Part shown: piece after piece, positions 22,128 through 35,164 of the stretch
Position numbering within the stretch: the first letter of the stretch is position 1
How the letters are laid out: each line of letters begins with the position of its first letter
Assembly (NCBI RefSeq): GCF_039555335.1
Contig: NC_092635.1
Location: 67,173,558-67,237,557 of the forward strand
Length of the DNA: 64,000 bases
DNA from: Amphiura filiformis
Taxonomy: Eukaryota; Echinodermata; Ophiuroidea; Amphilepidida; Amphiuridae
Reading direction: 5' to 3'
Notes under the pieces: model-generated
The model's database searches: none
What the model was told of the DNA's origin: nothing
The model's input: the letters and a program-made list of their open reading frames with translations, nothing else
Position numbers and translations under genes: made by a program

Positions 22128-22587
22128 TACAGTATTGATCCTATCAAACGCCCCTTCTCTAATAAATGCCCCCACTCTTCAAAATAAATCAATTTCTAAT
22201 AAACGTCCCATTAATAACACACTATTTTTACCTGTACAAGACATTGTAATCGCCTCCTATACCTGTTCAAGACATTGTAACATGCTCCTAAATCAGCATA
22301 AATCCAAACAGGATCCAAAATTAATACAAAAATGGCCAATATTGTCATCCTCGTAAGCAAGCTGCATGGTAAGCTTAAATGTTGATAATTCATTGATTGC
22401 CAAATATGACCTCCGAATCTGACACAGAAGTGCATGAGGTCATTGAAAGTTTCCAGCTTGTTTACATAAGTTTATACCTTGGGTTCCAGCTAAGGATATG
22501 ATCAAGTTTTTTGTGTTGACTCCATTAAAACACCTCCGTTTTGGAAAATGCAACACTCCCAGGGTGTTTAATAGGATCAACACTGTA
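22128..22587. mobile_element. Mariner-like MITE (TA-CAGTATTGATCCTAT)
   Basis: Left TA-CAGTATTGATCCTATCAAA and right the inverse of TA-CAGTGTTGATCCTATTAA, about 460 bp apart. TA is duplicated at both ends and CAGT starts the repeat, as in Tc1/mariner-type elements. Non-coding. Confidence 0.75.
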
Positions 22588-22740
22588 CATTTTTTGTGGT
22601 CAAAATTGCTGAAAACTGAAAAGTTAACTAATTTTTAACAAATAAACACGAAATAGGGAAATTTCATGTAGAGCCTGAATCTGGCATAAAGATGCACAAT
22701 TCTGATCTTGCAAGCTTTGCTGTAGTATGTGGGTAATGTA

Positions 22741-24528
22741 CATATCAAATGCGACCCCGGCCCTTGGGGACCCGGGGATGGCCGGGTCGTGGGCTGTGGC
22801 TTTTGGGTTTAAAAGTTCAAGTCCCGGGTAAACACCTGTCCAGTCCCGGACCCACCCGGGCAAAACTCTCAGCCACTCACCGGCCCCCCTGGGGCGAATA
22901 TCCGATGCAAACTGATGCAAACCCCAGGTATTCCTCGGCCCAAGTTCCCAGCCCGTATCAGGATCCAACTAAATACAGAGTTAATGAGAATCAGAATCAA
23001 CAGTTACAAATTCAGTTTTTGGCCACGCATACAATAGTTCAATGGAATGATCTCTCACCAAACACTCTCAACATCACCAATATTTCAGCTTTTAAAACAG
23101 CTTTAAGTAACAACTAATTTTTTTGTAAGATTATAGTGTCTATATGTTTTTTCATTCAATGCCACCGCACTGTTTCTCAATTAGATATTGCTTCGGCAAC
23201 GTTTTTGAGTATTTAGATAGATGTAGATGTAGCATCGGATATAGGCCTGGATCTTACTATGGTTTTAATATTGCGGCAATCTTGTCATGCGGGCTCAAAA
23301 TTCGCAGGTATGTCTTCAATGGACTGCCGAGCTCTGGACATGCTGGGTGGATTCAAACGCTTCAAATATAGGCCGACATGTATGTTCCTTTGCAAACGTC
23401 AGTTACTCACCTCGCTATGGAACATCTAAAAACAATAAACGAAATTAGGCTACCTAGATTTGAAGGTTGTCCGATAAAGAATTCTTTAAAACTTTACACG
23501 ATCGGAAAACGATACTTTAAAATGTCATCTCTTGTAACATGTTCAAGCAAGCATGCAAGAAGAAACTGATCCTTGTAAATGTGACCAATTCCCAATATTT
23601 TGTGAGGACATCCAAGGATTGGAAAGACTACATTGTTATCACACTTCCTAATCCAGTGTTGTCTAAGGGTTTATTGTGTGAAAGACTACCTTGTTACTTG
23701 GATTACTGTCATTTTACAGTGTGATTCTGGTAGTGTTTTTTTATCAGTGCTACATGTACGGAGGGGGGGGGGGGGTGTCAATGTAATAACTTGATATCAA
23801 ATGAAAGATCATATTTTTTCTTCATGAACATAATTTGGCGTTCCGAATCGGTGTTTTTCCGAAGATATCATCACACAAAAAAAAAAGTCAAATTAGTCTC
23901 AAATTCGCAAAATCTCAATATGTTAATGAGAAATCGGATCTTTCATTTGGGTGGGATGAGTTGGGGTATGAAAATATTGATCTGGTTTTGATTTTATATT
24001 GCGAGTCATGAATGGCGCGGCGGTTTGGAAAATGCCGGGAATAAACCAGGAATGTCGTATTGATATAGGGCCTACATATAGTACATGTACAGATGTAGGT
24101 CTATACACCTATCCGACTTCGCCATTACTGCGGTGTCCCCGATGTAAAACTGCGGTGTCCCGAGGTCGGGGTTCCATCCATTATTTATTTTGTGCTATGT
24201 AGTATTGTACCGGGGAATTGTACACAACAGTGATATTCAATACACAATCATGCGTATTGAATTAGAATTAAATCTCCCGCTCTGGTACATCTGTGTTGCC
24301 GTCAATAGAGGGCCAAATACAGTAAACGCTTCTCGGATTGGTGTATATGATTAAAACATCAAAGATATGAAAGAAACAGATCACTAGGCCCTACATTTAC
24401 ATCTGTCCAGGATACGGGACGGCTAACACCCGGCTCCCCCCGTGACTCATTTTGAGTCAAATCCCGGTCACATGATGTCAAGTCTCGGACCATCCCGGGT
24501 CCCCAGGGGCCGGGTTGCATTTGATATG
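22741..24528. mobile_element. 1.8-kb element with GC-rich inverted ends
   Basis: The left end CATATCAAATGCGACCCCGG and the right end, inverse of CATATCAAATGCAACCCGGC, both continue into CCTTGGGGACCCGGGGATGG-like sequence; both are far more GC-rich than their surroundings. The 1.7-kb interior contains a likely LINE relic (22970-23117), a poly-G run at 23762-23774 and otherwise unassigned sequence. No recognisable transposase, so this may be a composite or two inverted copies of one small repeat. Confidence 0.55.
22970..23117 (+). pseudogene. Probable 3' end relic of a non-LTR retrotransposon reverse-transcriptase ORF
   Basis: The plus-strand frame ends at TAA 23115-23117. Its last residues read IQFLATHTIVQWNDLS, then INTNI-type Ile/Asn residues and SAFKTALSNN. 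The pattern F..RT...WN.L......S...FK..L is the common C-terminus of LINE reverse-transcriptase ORFs; here RT has become HT. Only about 45 codons survive, with no upstream catalytic motif. Moderate confidence. Confidence 0.4.
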
Positions 24529-27359
24529 TTCATAAAATGGGCTGTTGGAAGCAGCGCCAGCCCCTGCGGCAGATTTACATTATGCTGCTTGCTGCATTGC
24601 AAGCACTGCCTAGATCAGGCCTTGCAACTAGTTTATTTGAAGTGCAACTGGAAAATTTTAGTGATCATGAAGTGCCAACATGTCAAGGGAGGACTTTGTG
24701 AGGGAGTGCATGCACGACCGAACGCATAGCAGGTGGAGTCTAGGGGCCGCCTATGGCCCCTAGAGGGGGCACCACCCCGAAGCTCTCAGATTTTTGGGTT
24801 TTTTAATGGCTCAGATTTGGTATTTTAACCCCTTTTTTGTTCAAGATTTATGTGAAAAAATGAGTAAAATTACCGGTAGGCCTACAGTGTGCCACTTCAT
24901 GCGCCACTTCAACTAACTCCAAGCGCCGCCAGTTGAGAGAAAAGGCCTGGCCTAGATGTATTATAGTGTGTTTGCCACCCTATAATAGTTTGAATTCAAC
25001 TTTAACCCCAGACAAAACATTTGAACTAAAATCTTGAACAAATTTCAAGTGGTGTAAATTTCTTCAACACTTTGCTGACACTTCACTGATAAACACAAAT
25101 ATAAATAAATAAAATAGATAAATAAAACAAATTAAAAATAAGCTATAATTCTATGAATTGAATGAAGACTGTTGAAGCAAAGTGTTGATGATTACAGTCA
25201 TAAACAAAACAATGTTAGAACTGCAAAATATGTTATAGTTAGTAGCAGTGACATATTTCTCTGTTTTGCAAGTACATAATACAGTGTGCCTGAAAAAGAA
25301 CTTGAGCATATTTACTGTGGAGGTGGATCCTGATCGAGATTATATAAAGCTCAGTTCATCAACTGAATGCAAGGCAGTTAGTGCATTTTTTTTTTTTTTT
25401 GGACAAGCTTTTTGTGTTTATATTTTCCTTTAAAAAAAATGTCAAAAACCTTTTTTCTCTTGCATTCATGTGACTGAAGTGATGAGTTCATACTATCTGC
25501 CTCCAAGATTGGAGCAGAGGAGCATTAACATCCTCCACTGCAATGAAAGCAATGATGATTGCTTCACATTTATGGATTAAATTTCAGCCTAAGACTTGTC
25601 AAAAACACAACAATATAATAACAATAATTTAAAACCGAACTGTAGATCAAATTTCAAGTGTTCACTAATTGCAGATAACAGGTTGTAATTCTATTCATAA
25701 ATCAATTGAAATCTCTTCTGCAACAACGAAATGTTGATGATATTACAGTCAGTGGCATGCACAGAGGACCTTTAATTTTGGCATTAATATTATAAAAATG
25801 GTCATCATGAAGCTTAATGAAATCCATGGGAGTTTTGCCCCTTACACACGGCCAGAGGCCTTAAGCCAGTGAGTCCCTGGACTAAATGGACGCAGGAGTG
25901 TTTGCAACTTTGTGGTGTGTGATACATGGGCACAATTTTTTGGTGATCAATGTATCCTTTGTGGGAAAGTTTTTAGGATTGTGTGTGGCCCCACTCAAAA
26001 AAATCCTGTGCATGCCATGACAATAGTTGTAAACAAAGAAAACAGAATTAGAACTGCAAAATATTTTAACATCGTGTAAAAGGTGACCTACTGTTTTCAA
26101 TTTATAATTGTATACCTTTCTTGACATACTATAGAAAAGTAAGATGTAACAATTAAGAAATTGTGTGGTTCTTGGGTGTGCGTGGTTGTTAGCTGTTGTT
26201 TTCCGTGCAAATCTTATGAGTTGATGCCATTACAGGGAGCATTATAACTTGCAAGTTGCATGTCATTTAACCTTACATGAGTGGCAATTTGCTGTTAGAA
26301 AGATATTTTGCATGAAAAATATTATTCTAATTTGTATTTACTTCCTTGTCCTCAAAATTGCCTTTAAAGATTATGTCTAAATTCATTCAGTATCTGTAAG
26401 GTTTCGTGATTATACTTAGAATTTTCCCCCAAACTTGGGTCAAAAAGGGTATTTATAAAACAGTACAGTAGTCATCTTCTACTAATAAAACAATCTAAAA
26501 CTGAATTTATTTTAAACCTACACTGGATCGCCTTGCCATTTTATTTCAAATCTCAGTCGACAGCTAATGGGTATGTACGTTGCAAACCTATAAGAACGTG
26601 AAGAGTGATAGGAAAAGTCATGCTAGAAGGAACCTTTGTTTGCTGCTATGTATAATTCAACTTTCTGTGCTATTTTGAGCCTTGCTCTGTATATCATATG
26701 CTTTAAATATTTATTCCTAGATGTGGATAGTGGCCTATATTACTTGGTTGTCAAACACAAGTGACTGACCAAATTGTAAATCAAAATTGAAAGCTTTTAA
26801 CTTCATTTTATTGATCAATGTCACTTTAGTTGGGAGGGGATATACATTGAGCAATATTATACATGTATTTAGTACAGCACTGATAAAAATTCACAGAATA
26901 CCGGGTAATACCTGTAATTTATAATTCACTACTTCCCCATCCATCACAGAAGTAAAATGGGGAAATGAACTTTACATAAAAAATAACAAGGGCAACACTT
27001 TACACATTAGCTGCACCTCCTCCATCTACACTGTATTCTGTTCTTGTTGTTGAATGTTTTTATGATGGAAATAAATAAATTGAATAACAAGACGGGTTGA
27101 AATAGAAATAGAGAGCGGTTCTCGAACCATTGGGCATTCTGCCACTTCTGTTGCAATAAGTGCCAGATCAAAAGAAATAGCTCAATTATATACAATTAGC
27201 TACTATTTGACCCCACTTGACCTTATATTATGACATATGTCCAAACTAATTAACCCTAACCCTACTTGAAATACAGATATAAAGATACAGCTTGAGATAA
27301 AACCAAAAGTTACCTTGTGTTGAGGAGGCGGGGGAGGGTATTACATTAAATATGTGCAG
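24529..27359. other. Intergenic, mostly featureless
   Basis: AT-rich sequence with one hAT-like element (25751-26018), a poly-T run at 25387-25400 and two similar stretches around 25165-25235 and 25715-25760/26040-26065 (words AAGTGTTGATGATTACAGTC and TTAGAACTGCAAAATAT) that suggest an old degenerate duplication. No exon found. Confidence 0.5.
25751..26018. mobile_element. Possible hAT-like MITE (CAGTGGCATGCACAG)
   Basis: Left CAGTGGCATGCACAGAGGAC, right the inverse of CATGGCATGCACAGGATTTT. Flanking ATTACAGT and ACAATAGT are similar but not identical 8-mers, so the target duplication is uncertain. Confidence 0.45.
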
Positions 27360-28572
27360 CCCTGCCTATGTGGAGATTTACCATAACATAACTATATACA
27401 TAAAATAATAAATAATAAATTTTGGATTTATATAGCACCTTTTTCCAGATCTTGAAGGACTCAAAGCGCTGTAATGTACATGGAGATTTAACAAAGCACA
27501 CCATACTTAATTAGCACATATCAATATTCAAACAGTGTAGATTTGCCATAACATTCCTAGCACACTACAAAAAGGTCATGCCTTTCTTCTGATTTACTCT
27601 TGATTCTTGATTTAATACTAGCTATTAGCCCTACCTGTGAAAACCTAGCTATAATGCACACATCACTGTGGAATCATAGAGCAGCTGAAGTTGTGACAAG
27701 TAATTAAAAATTTCACAAATTTAAAGTCATCTTCTTTGAAGAAAAATATCCAATAAAGCTGTTCCCATTCTTCAAGCCAGTAGGGGATACGAATCTGGTC
27801 ACAGGAATTGGACAAAGCAAGTGCCTCATATGAGTTTGCACAAATCACTAGGCCAGAAACCTGAGGACTATCAATCTCAAAATGTGACCACATGTTCATG
27901 GTGACGGTCTGCTGGCATTGTGAAACTGAAATACAAGCAAAAGATGATTTTAATTCCCCAACTGCAATACATAACATTTTTCTTCTAACACAGCAGTTTT
28001 TGAACCACACAGCGTCTGGCCAAATTTTGCAAACCATCAGATTGTTTACATATATGAAACATCTTTGTTCAAAGTTTGAAAGCAATTGTATTTCAGCTTT
28101 GCAAATATAAGACCAAGTTTGAGCAATTTATAAATAGCATGCTGCTTGCTGGCACCTGAATATAGTCTATTATTCAAACTGTGGAGATTAAGCCATGTTG
28201 CATATTGAAACTGTTGTAGTGCATTCCCACAATGCAACATTTTGGCATTCAGCAATATAAAATATTCAAAATGTGGAGATCGATACACCATGTTACATAT
28301 ATTCAAACTGTAGAGATTCACCATGTTGCAAACCTAGCACCCAGGTCTAGCACACTAATTCAAACTGTGGATATTCACCATATTACATACACACCAATAT
28401 TCAAACTGGAGATTCACCATCTTAAATACCTAGAGCATATGCCATTTTGTTAAATACCTAGCCCAATTTGAAACTTACCATATGCCTAGCACATGAGGAG
28501 ATCACCTTGCTACATACTTAGCTTGCACCAATATTGAAACTGTGGAGATTTATCATAGCAAGTCATATTATT

Positions 28573-28729
28573 CAGGGCCTAGATTTCCACGAGAATCACA
28601 GAATCGATTCTTGTTACTATTCACGTAAGATTCGTTTGCAAGAATCAACTTCTCTCATTTTATCATACAGTAAGTGCAGTCACTATATGGATTTTTATTC
28701 TCGCAAACCAAGGCGAAACCTAGGCCCTG
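28573..28729. mobile_element. hAT-like MITE (CAGGGCCTAG termini) inside minisatellite
   Basis: CAGGGCCTAGATTTCCACGA on the left and the inverse of CAGGGCCTAGGTTTCGCCTT on the right, 157 bp. Interior arms share CGAGAAT. The flanks ATATTATT and ATATTCAA resemble an imperfect 8-bp duplication. It sits within minisatellite sequence, so it inserted after the array formed. Confidence 0.7.
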
Positions 28730-28764
28730 ATATTCAAACTGTGGAGATCCCCCATGTTACATAC

Positions 28765-28972
28765 CTAAAGTTTGTTCGGTTTATATAAGGCGGAAAAAAT
28801 AAGACTCATAAAACCGTGCATTGATATAGAATGGCATGCACACAGTTGGGCGCAATGCTTACGCTAGTTGTGCGTTGCATAATGCATGACTGGCGTACGC
28901 TTATGTGAATTTACGCGAGCATGAGTTGGGACTTTATTGATGCGCGCAGTAACAAAATCCGAATAAACTTTA
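28765..28972. mobile_element. TA-type MITE inserted in a minisatellite unit
   Basis: TA-AAGTTTGTTCGGTTTATATA on the left and the inverse of TA-AAGTTTATTCGGATTTTGT on the right, 208 bp. Removing it and one TA joins CATACC-TA-GCACACACCAAT, a normal minisatellite unit, which proves insertion with TA duplication. The CpG- and GCGT-rich interior is partly palindromic (CTTACGC...GCGTACGC). Confidence 0.85.
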
Positions 28973-29294
28973 GCACACACCAATATTCAATCTGTGGAGA
29001 TTCACCATAGTACCTAATATTCCAATTATAAATACTAACATAAACTAATATTCAAACAGTCGAGATTCATTGTATTTTTACCTAAGCAGATAGGCCAATT
29101 ATTAAATATCTATAGCATTTACCAATATTCAAACTGTGGAGATCCACCATGTTAAACCTGTGGAGATTCACCATGTAACATTAAACCTAGCCTACATGTA
29201 CACATCAAACTGTTGACATGTTCCGTGCTACATGTACCTGCCATATATATATACATGATAGGCAGCTATGATTATGCTCATACAACTTGTACCC

Positions 29295-29335
29295 TTAGGT
29301 GATATCACCTTAGGTGATATCACCTTAGGTGATCT
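29295..29335. repeat. Short self-complementary tandem (AGGTGATATCACCT)
   Basis: The perfect palindrome AGGTGATATCACCT is repeated about two and a half times with a TT/TTAGG spacer, so the whole 41-bp stretch can fold on itself in several registers. It flanks CAGCTAAG on the right and CCCTTAGG on the left, making a larger near-palindrome. Confidence 0.85.
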
Positions 29336-32300
29336 CAGCTAAGTTGGTACTTCTTTGCTCTAATCTACTGTACATGTAGTCCACACACACCTTCCATGAG
29401 GCAGTCTAGTAAAATCAAATTATTGATTTTCTCAAAAACTGTAGTTCTTAGAAATCTGATGTTGTGCTGGCTGGATTCTTGCTTGATTTGCTTCATTTTA
29501 TTTCTGAAAATGTATACTTTTATTTAAATATACTTATCATCATAATTTTTATAATTAGAGACACACTAAATTGCTGCCTTGAGGAAGGCAAACAAACTAT
29601 AGTAAGTCATACTGCAGTTACTGTCCGTTTTCCTATACACAATACACAGTGCTCTCACCATTGACGCGCGACCTTTACAAATAGTGTATGTTAGAAGTAT
29701 ATTGCATTTGCCTAGTTAACATCACTGTGTGAAAAATAACCGCCAATATTTAAACTATTTTCCAAACTTCTAGCAAATATATTTCTCTAACATGACCTAA
29801 AATTACAGCTAGGTTAGATGTTCAGAAATAGTTGCACTTTCGTAGAATATGAGTGAGGGCAAAGCATAGCTAGCTCATAGCTAGCCAACTCCCGTGTTAA
29901 TTGAATGGAGATTTGACCGAAAATATTGAGCTATATTGGTAACGGACCGCTCCGTTCTGAAGGATGCCACAAAAAAAGCGGTACAAGCTACATTTAAACT
30001 ATTCTCTGAAATTCTAGAAAATATAGTTTTGTAACATGTCCTAAATTTTTAGCTAATTTAGGTGTTTGGAGAGGGTCGCACTTTTGTGTTTTAGGAAGGA
30101 TATGTAAACGACAGATAACACCAAAAATATGAAGAAATTATTTCCAAACCGTGTTAATTAAGTCAACAATCATTATGTTGCTCATTTTCAAGAATGCTGG
30201 TTAACAAAAAGCAGGCCATTGTCTCATTTCGTGAACAAAGGTCCACATACCATTGCTTCCTTTCGTTTCCTTTATAATCGGTTACCCAACTGAAGCTATA
30301 ATACCAGCTTTATTGCGATATCGCACATGTAAAACAGACACATGTGCACAACCAGAGAAGATCCGATTTAATCAGTTGAGCTGTTTCAATGAGTGTTATC
30401 TTGGTTTAATAGCTTTTAATGGGGTTTAAGTCCTGCAAAGGTCGAGATGAATTCTACTGTAGACATGACTGCATCATGTATGATTACCGGTACCCTACAT
30501 TCACTGTAGATGCAAGGAATGTATAGGCACATATTTCCCCCTTGTAAAGCTGAGACATTTTCCATGTAACATATTGTTGGGTAAGGTATTAAACTAATTG
30601 GGCCTAATTATTGCCTTGGCACGAGTAATATCTATTTTTAGTTCACCTTTCTGTTATTTTATGTATTTTTTTTTTCGGAGGAAGGGTCAAAGTATCGCCT
30701 TTGGCTGCTGAGAATGACAGGTTGTCTCTTGGAATACAAATATCACCCTAGGCGCACACTTTTTGTCTTTTAAACCACCTTAGTGAACTAGTGACGTAGT
30801 GGTAATGATGCGCCGCATATCACACATGCCATGTATACGGCAAGCATACGCCATATGCATACAGCGTATTGGATGGTATCTGATCACTGCATCATACTGT
30901 CTATGGCTGTGTTACATGTGGATAATGTCAAAATAGTTTTAATGAATTTGTTTACTACTAGTTATACTAAGTAGCTACTTTGTAGTACATAGCTGATTTC
31001 AAAAATTTATTTTAATAGCTGAAAGTTTTTTTCTATTTAGTTTATCTGTCATTTTTATCATATATTAATATGATCAAAAAAATGTACAAGTCTGAATTTT
31101 TCACATCGGACATTAACAATGCACAATGTGCATTGCACATGTTGGGCTTATCAGACCTTTTCAAACAGACCTTTTCAAACAGACATGTAGCAATTCATTC
31201 TGATTTTAAAACCTGAAACGTGCACGCAGAAAAATCATGATGAAAAAGAAAAATAACCTTTCGCAGAGTCACTTTTGCCGATCGAGTTGTCTGGTCATCA
31301 TCTGCGTGCAAGCGAAAAATAATAAACATTTGCACTTTACTTTCCAATAATGTCATATTGTGAAGTGCCAAGCTTGAAAAATATTTTTACCTGAGTACCG
31401 ATGTTGATTTTCACTCAAAAGGTACATGATTCATGACATTTGCTGAATAAATATTGCTGTTTTCCAAAATTTTCTTATCTGTATTGAAAAGTCTATAATA
31501 ACCGATGCATGAGCACTGAAGTTGGTTATTTTGCTAAGTTCCCAACACCACCAAAAAATAAAAAATTCAGAGGATCAAAATTATACATCCGGTTCATATT
31601 TTTTTTTTTTTACTGCGTATGAGAAGCACTTTGAAACAAATTGCATTTAATAATTCCAATTGCACCCAGAGGTGTATTGGACAAAAACACTGTCAATTTA
31701 TGTGCACACTAGCTGCATCTATGACAGAGGAATATCTGGACCAACTAAACTAAAATGCTGATGAAATTCCCAAACCATGCCAAGGTTATTTGCAGCAGGA
31801 CACTAGCTGATACTGAATCACAGTGTAATACAAGAAATTAATACACTATTTGGCTAAGCACACCACTAGATGTGGACATTTGGGGGGAAAAGCCATAAAA
31901 CCATGACCAGTTCAGTGGGGCATTGTACTCCTGGAGATGGTCAAAAGATTGTAATAAACCAGCCTCCTTCACTGACCAATCACCGATGCCATAATAAAAG
32001 CCTTTGGACATACTGGTATTTAAAATCCATAAAACTTGACCCTAGAAAATAATGTGCAACTGGCCTTATTACACTTCAGTCCCACATGGCTTACATTATT
32101 GGTTGCAGTTAAACTATACATTAAAAATGTCCTAATATTCTTAAAGGTGGGTGACCTGATCCACAGCCTCATCCCCCACTTTTTTCTACCAAAATGACGA
32201 TTTTGGCATCAGAAGAAAGCTCATATTTTTCTCATAATCCCAGTGAAATTTTAGGCCCAAAATATATTCGGTTAAGATGTTATGAATAAAAAAGTGACAG

Positions 32301-35160
32301 CCTAATCCCCAAATGTGGTATACCACACATACCATTCTATGGGCTCTTGTGAAACACATTTTTACTTCTAATATCAAAACCATGCACTAAGGAATTGGAT
32401 TATTTTGGTACATGCCTCAATGTGGGGTATAAAACACAATACGAAAAAATCTGATCACCCATCTTTAAATGTTTGTGGACCAATGTCTTTTCAATTGACA
32501 TTAGCGTGTTTTTCAATCAATTTTAGTACAAATTGATATGTAATTCATTAAAATCACTGAAATTTTTCAGAAAGTTGGCCCACAGACATATAGATATGAC
32601 ATTAGTAGTTAACCCCCTAGCTTAGTCATTTGATGAGGCATGAGAATGAATTATTCTAAAAAACTGAACATTTTTACCTGAAAGGAAAAGTGAATCTGGC
32701 CAAAAAGACCTAATGAAATTGATGAAATTGCGTAAATTTGGTCAAAAAAACCCTGAATTCAGGTTGTAACCTGAAAATTCTCATGCCTGTTTAATTGATT
32801 ATTTTAATATTAAATTAACATTTGTTTTAATATAAACTGCAATGTCTTTTTTAAAGACAGTTCTTGTTATGGCATGATTTTATCACTTTGCTCAGTCCTC
32901 TTATTCATAAGACTGGAACTCAGGTTACTCTCACACAAAATTCTATTCAAAACAAATTATTTGTTGATGATATATGCCAACAGCATAACTGCACTAATTA
33001 CTTACCTTGTATCCTAATTAGTTGATGGCTAACCATCAAAACAGTCTCTAACTTGGCAATAACATGCATTTGGAGGCTACAATGTGGTTAAACATAATTA
33101 TTAGCCAGTTTCAGTCACTATCGTTTTTATATATTGTTCAACTTACCTTTTCCTTTATTCAAGCAACGATGCTATTTTGTCTGTAATGAAGAGTAAAGTG
33201 AAAGAGGTTGTATCAATTTTTAATGAAAATATCTTGTAGCTCCAAATTAATTAGAGAATGAAGGTATTGTTTTTAACTGCTGTCGTGCATCTATCATCTC
33301 ATATAACACGGGCAACATCATTATTTTAAGTAAAACCATGAGGCTAAGCCGAGTTGTCACACAATTTTTTTCTTCAGACCCCCTACAATCCTCACCTCCA
33401 AAATTGTACCTCGGGGTATGAAAAAGATCTTATTTAGCTTATAAAATGTTCAAAATTTGCAGCAAAAGAATTTTCCTCACACCCCACCCCATATCTTTAA
33501 GAAAGGTATCAAATTGCTCCGGAATACCTTCCGCTGCAAATGAGACATCTACAGGTTTGTGATCCATCATTTATAGCCTACCACTTACAAAAACTTTTTG
33601 AAAATATAGAGTCACAGTTTTTGTCATTTTTCTCAAAATGCACCCAGTGTTACTTGTCCCCCTTCTTCTCACTCAAGACCCTCAATTCAGCTGCACATTG
33701 CTTACCTCAAGATTATGTAATTAAGATAAATGAAATCAATAAATAAATTAAAAGTAAGATTAAAAGAAAAGAAAAAACAAAAACAACGGCAAGTGCCCAG
33801 CGGGGAATTGCCACCTTGCCTTTGCAATCCATCTGAAAATGAGAATGCAAAGATTTACAATCTCAGGAGCTAAAAAGACCAATATATGTTTGATTCTTCC
33901 AGTTAGCAAATATTTGTTTTATGATGTGTATCTTTCATCCCCAAAACACAATAAAAAATAAGAGTAACTTTGGACGGTGGAGTTACTTTGAACAAATTTA
34001 ATTACAACAATATTTTTATACTAAAACACAGCTCGGTAAGCACTTAGTTTGAATTTTTCATTTGTGACACTTCATAAAAAGTTTTGGGCCATGCCATTCC
34101 CTTGAGTGGTTGTGTATAGGTTGACCAGGTGAATCACACACAGTTTTTGTTGTATCGGCTCATTAGGGCCATAATTGTCAAAGGTTTCTTAATTCTCACA
34201 AATCAAAGAGTGAAAAATTAATGGAACAAATGATTCATAATTTAGTCTACAATGTGTGTATAGCAAATCACATGAAGAAGTATAACAATAATTTATTAAC
34301 AAAAATCTAGGTAATTGCAAGAATCTTGTGTTTCATTTCAATTGTATTTTTGTCAGAAATATCATGTAATATAATATAGCTAGATTTAGCTTGGTTTATA
34401 ATCAGTGATCGAAATAACGGTTGATCCAGGACAACAAAAACGAGTGCCAGAAAACCTAAACTAATGCTGAAGTTGTCCGGGGGGACAACTAAACACCTAA
34501 AGTCAAAAGTCAATTTAGAGTCAACTTTTGTCAGTTACTAAACATGTATTTTGGCCACAGAAAGTTGGGCCAATTTGTGGGCAACCAAAAGCTATAAGGC
34601 AAACAACCAGAAATTGTAACCTGGTTGTCTGTGGGAAAACCAGTATTTTGCCTTATTTCAGACACTGTTTATATTCATCATCCTAATGGATCTGCCACAG
34701 CCAAATCATATGAAATCCAAAGCTCAAAAATAGTTCTATATCCAAAGCTGCAGGCAATAAAGAAACGTTCAACTTTGGGATGGATAAAATCACTTTGTTT
34801 TAAATACAGAATTACGATATATGTTTTCATTATGTTGATCTGAGGTTCCACTGTATAATGTACTTACCAATGATGCACATACATGCATGCAGTGTGACCG
34901 TGTGATTATATCAAGTTGCTTTGTGTTGATGAGTTCAATGAGTTATTCAGGTCAACAGGATCTTCACATCGAGGCATAAAATAAATGTAAACAAAATACA
35001 AATGAAAAGCAACACAAGACACCACCAACAAAAACATAAAAAGCCGTCTCTGCAGTACGAGGTTGTATTGGATGGCATTGTCAAATCTATTGAGGAAAAA
35101 AAAAGACTACCTAATATGGGCAGAACAATAAAAAAAGGACAAATTTGATATTAGAAATCC
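29336..35160. other. Intergenic, no gene seen
   Basis: AT-rich, with stop codons in all frames at short intervals. The only structured features are the TTAA element at 32141-32468, a poly-T run near 31598-31610, and a GTTGTCCGGGGGGACAAC hairpin at 34472-34489. Isolated donor-like words (for example near 33140 and 33000) do not join open frames. Confidence 0.55.
32141..32468. mobile_element. TTAA-flanked MITE (AGGTGGGTGACCTGATCC)
   Basis: Begins TTAA-AGGTGGGTGACCTGATCC and ends with the inverse of TTAA-AGATGGGTGATCAGATTT. The subterminal CACAGCCTCATCCCCCACTT is shared with a different TTAA element at 53843. 328 bp, non-coding. Confidence 0.78.
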
Positions 35161-35164
35161 AGAG

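Larger units (their letters stand above)
27360..29190 (+). repeat. 46-bp minisatellite, old dispersed array
   Basis: Scattered, diverged units (TTCAAACTGTGGAGATTCACC with CATGTTACATACCTAGCAC replacing the CATAACATACTCAGCAC of the young arrays) separated by unrelated sequence and two later transposon insertions (28573-28729, 28765-28972). The divergence marks this as older than arrays 1, 3 and 4. A plain stretch at about 27560-28160 shows nothing. Confidence 0.75.
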
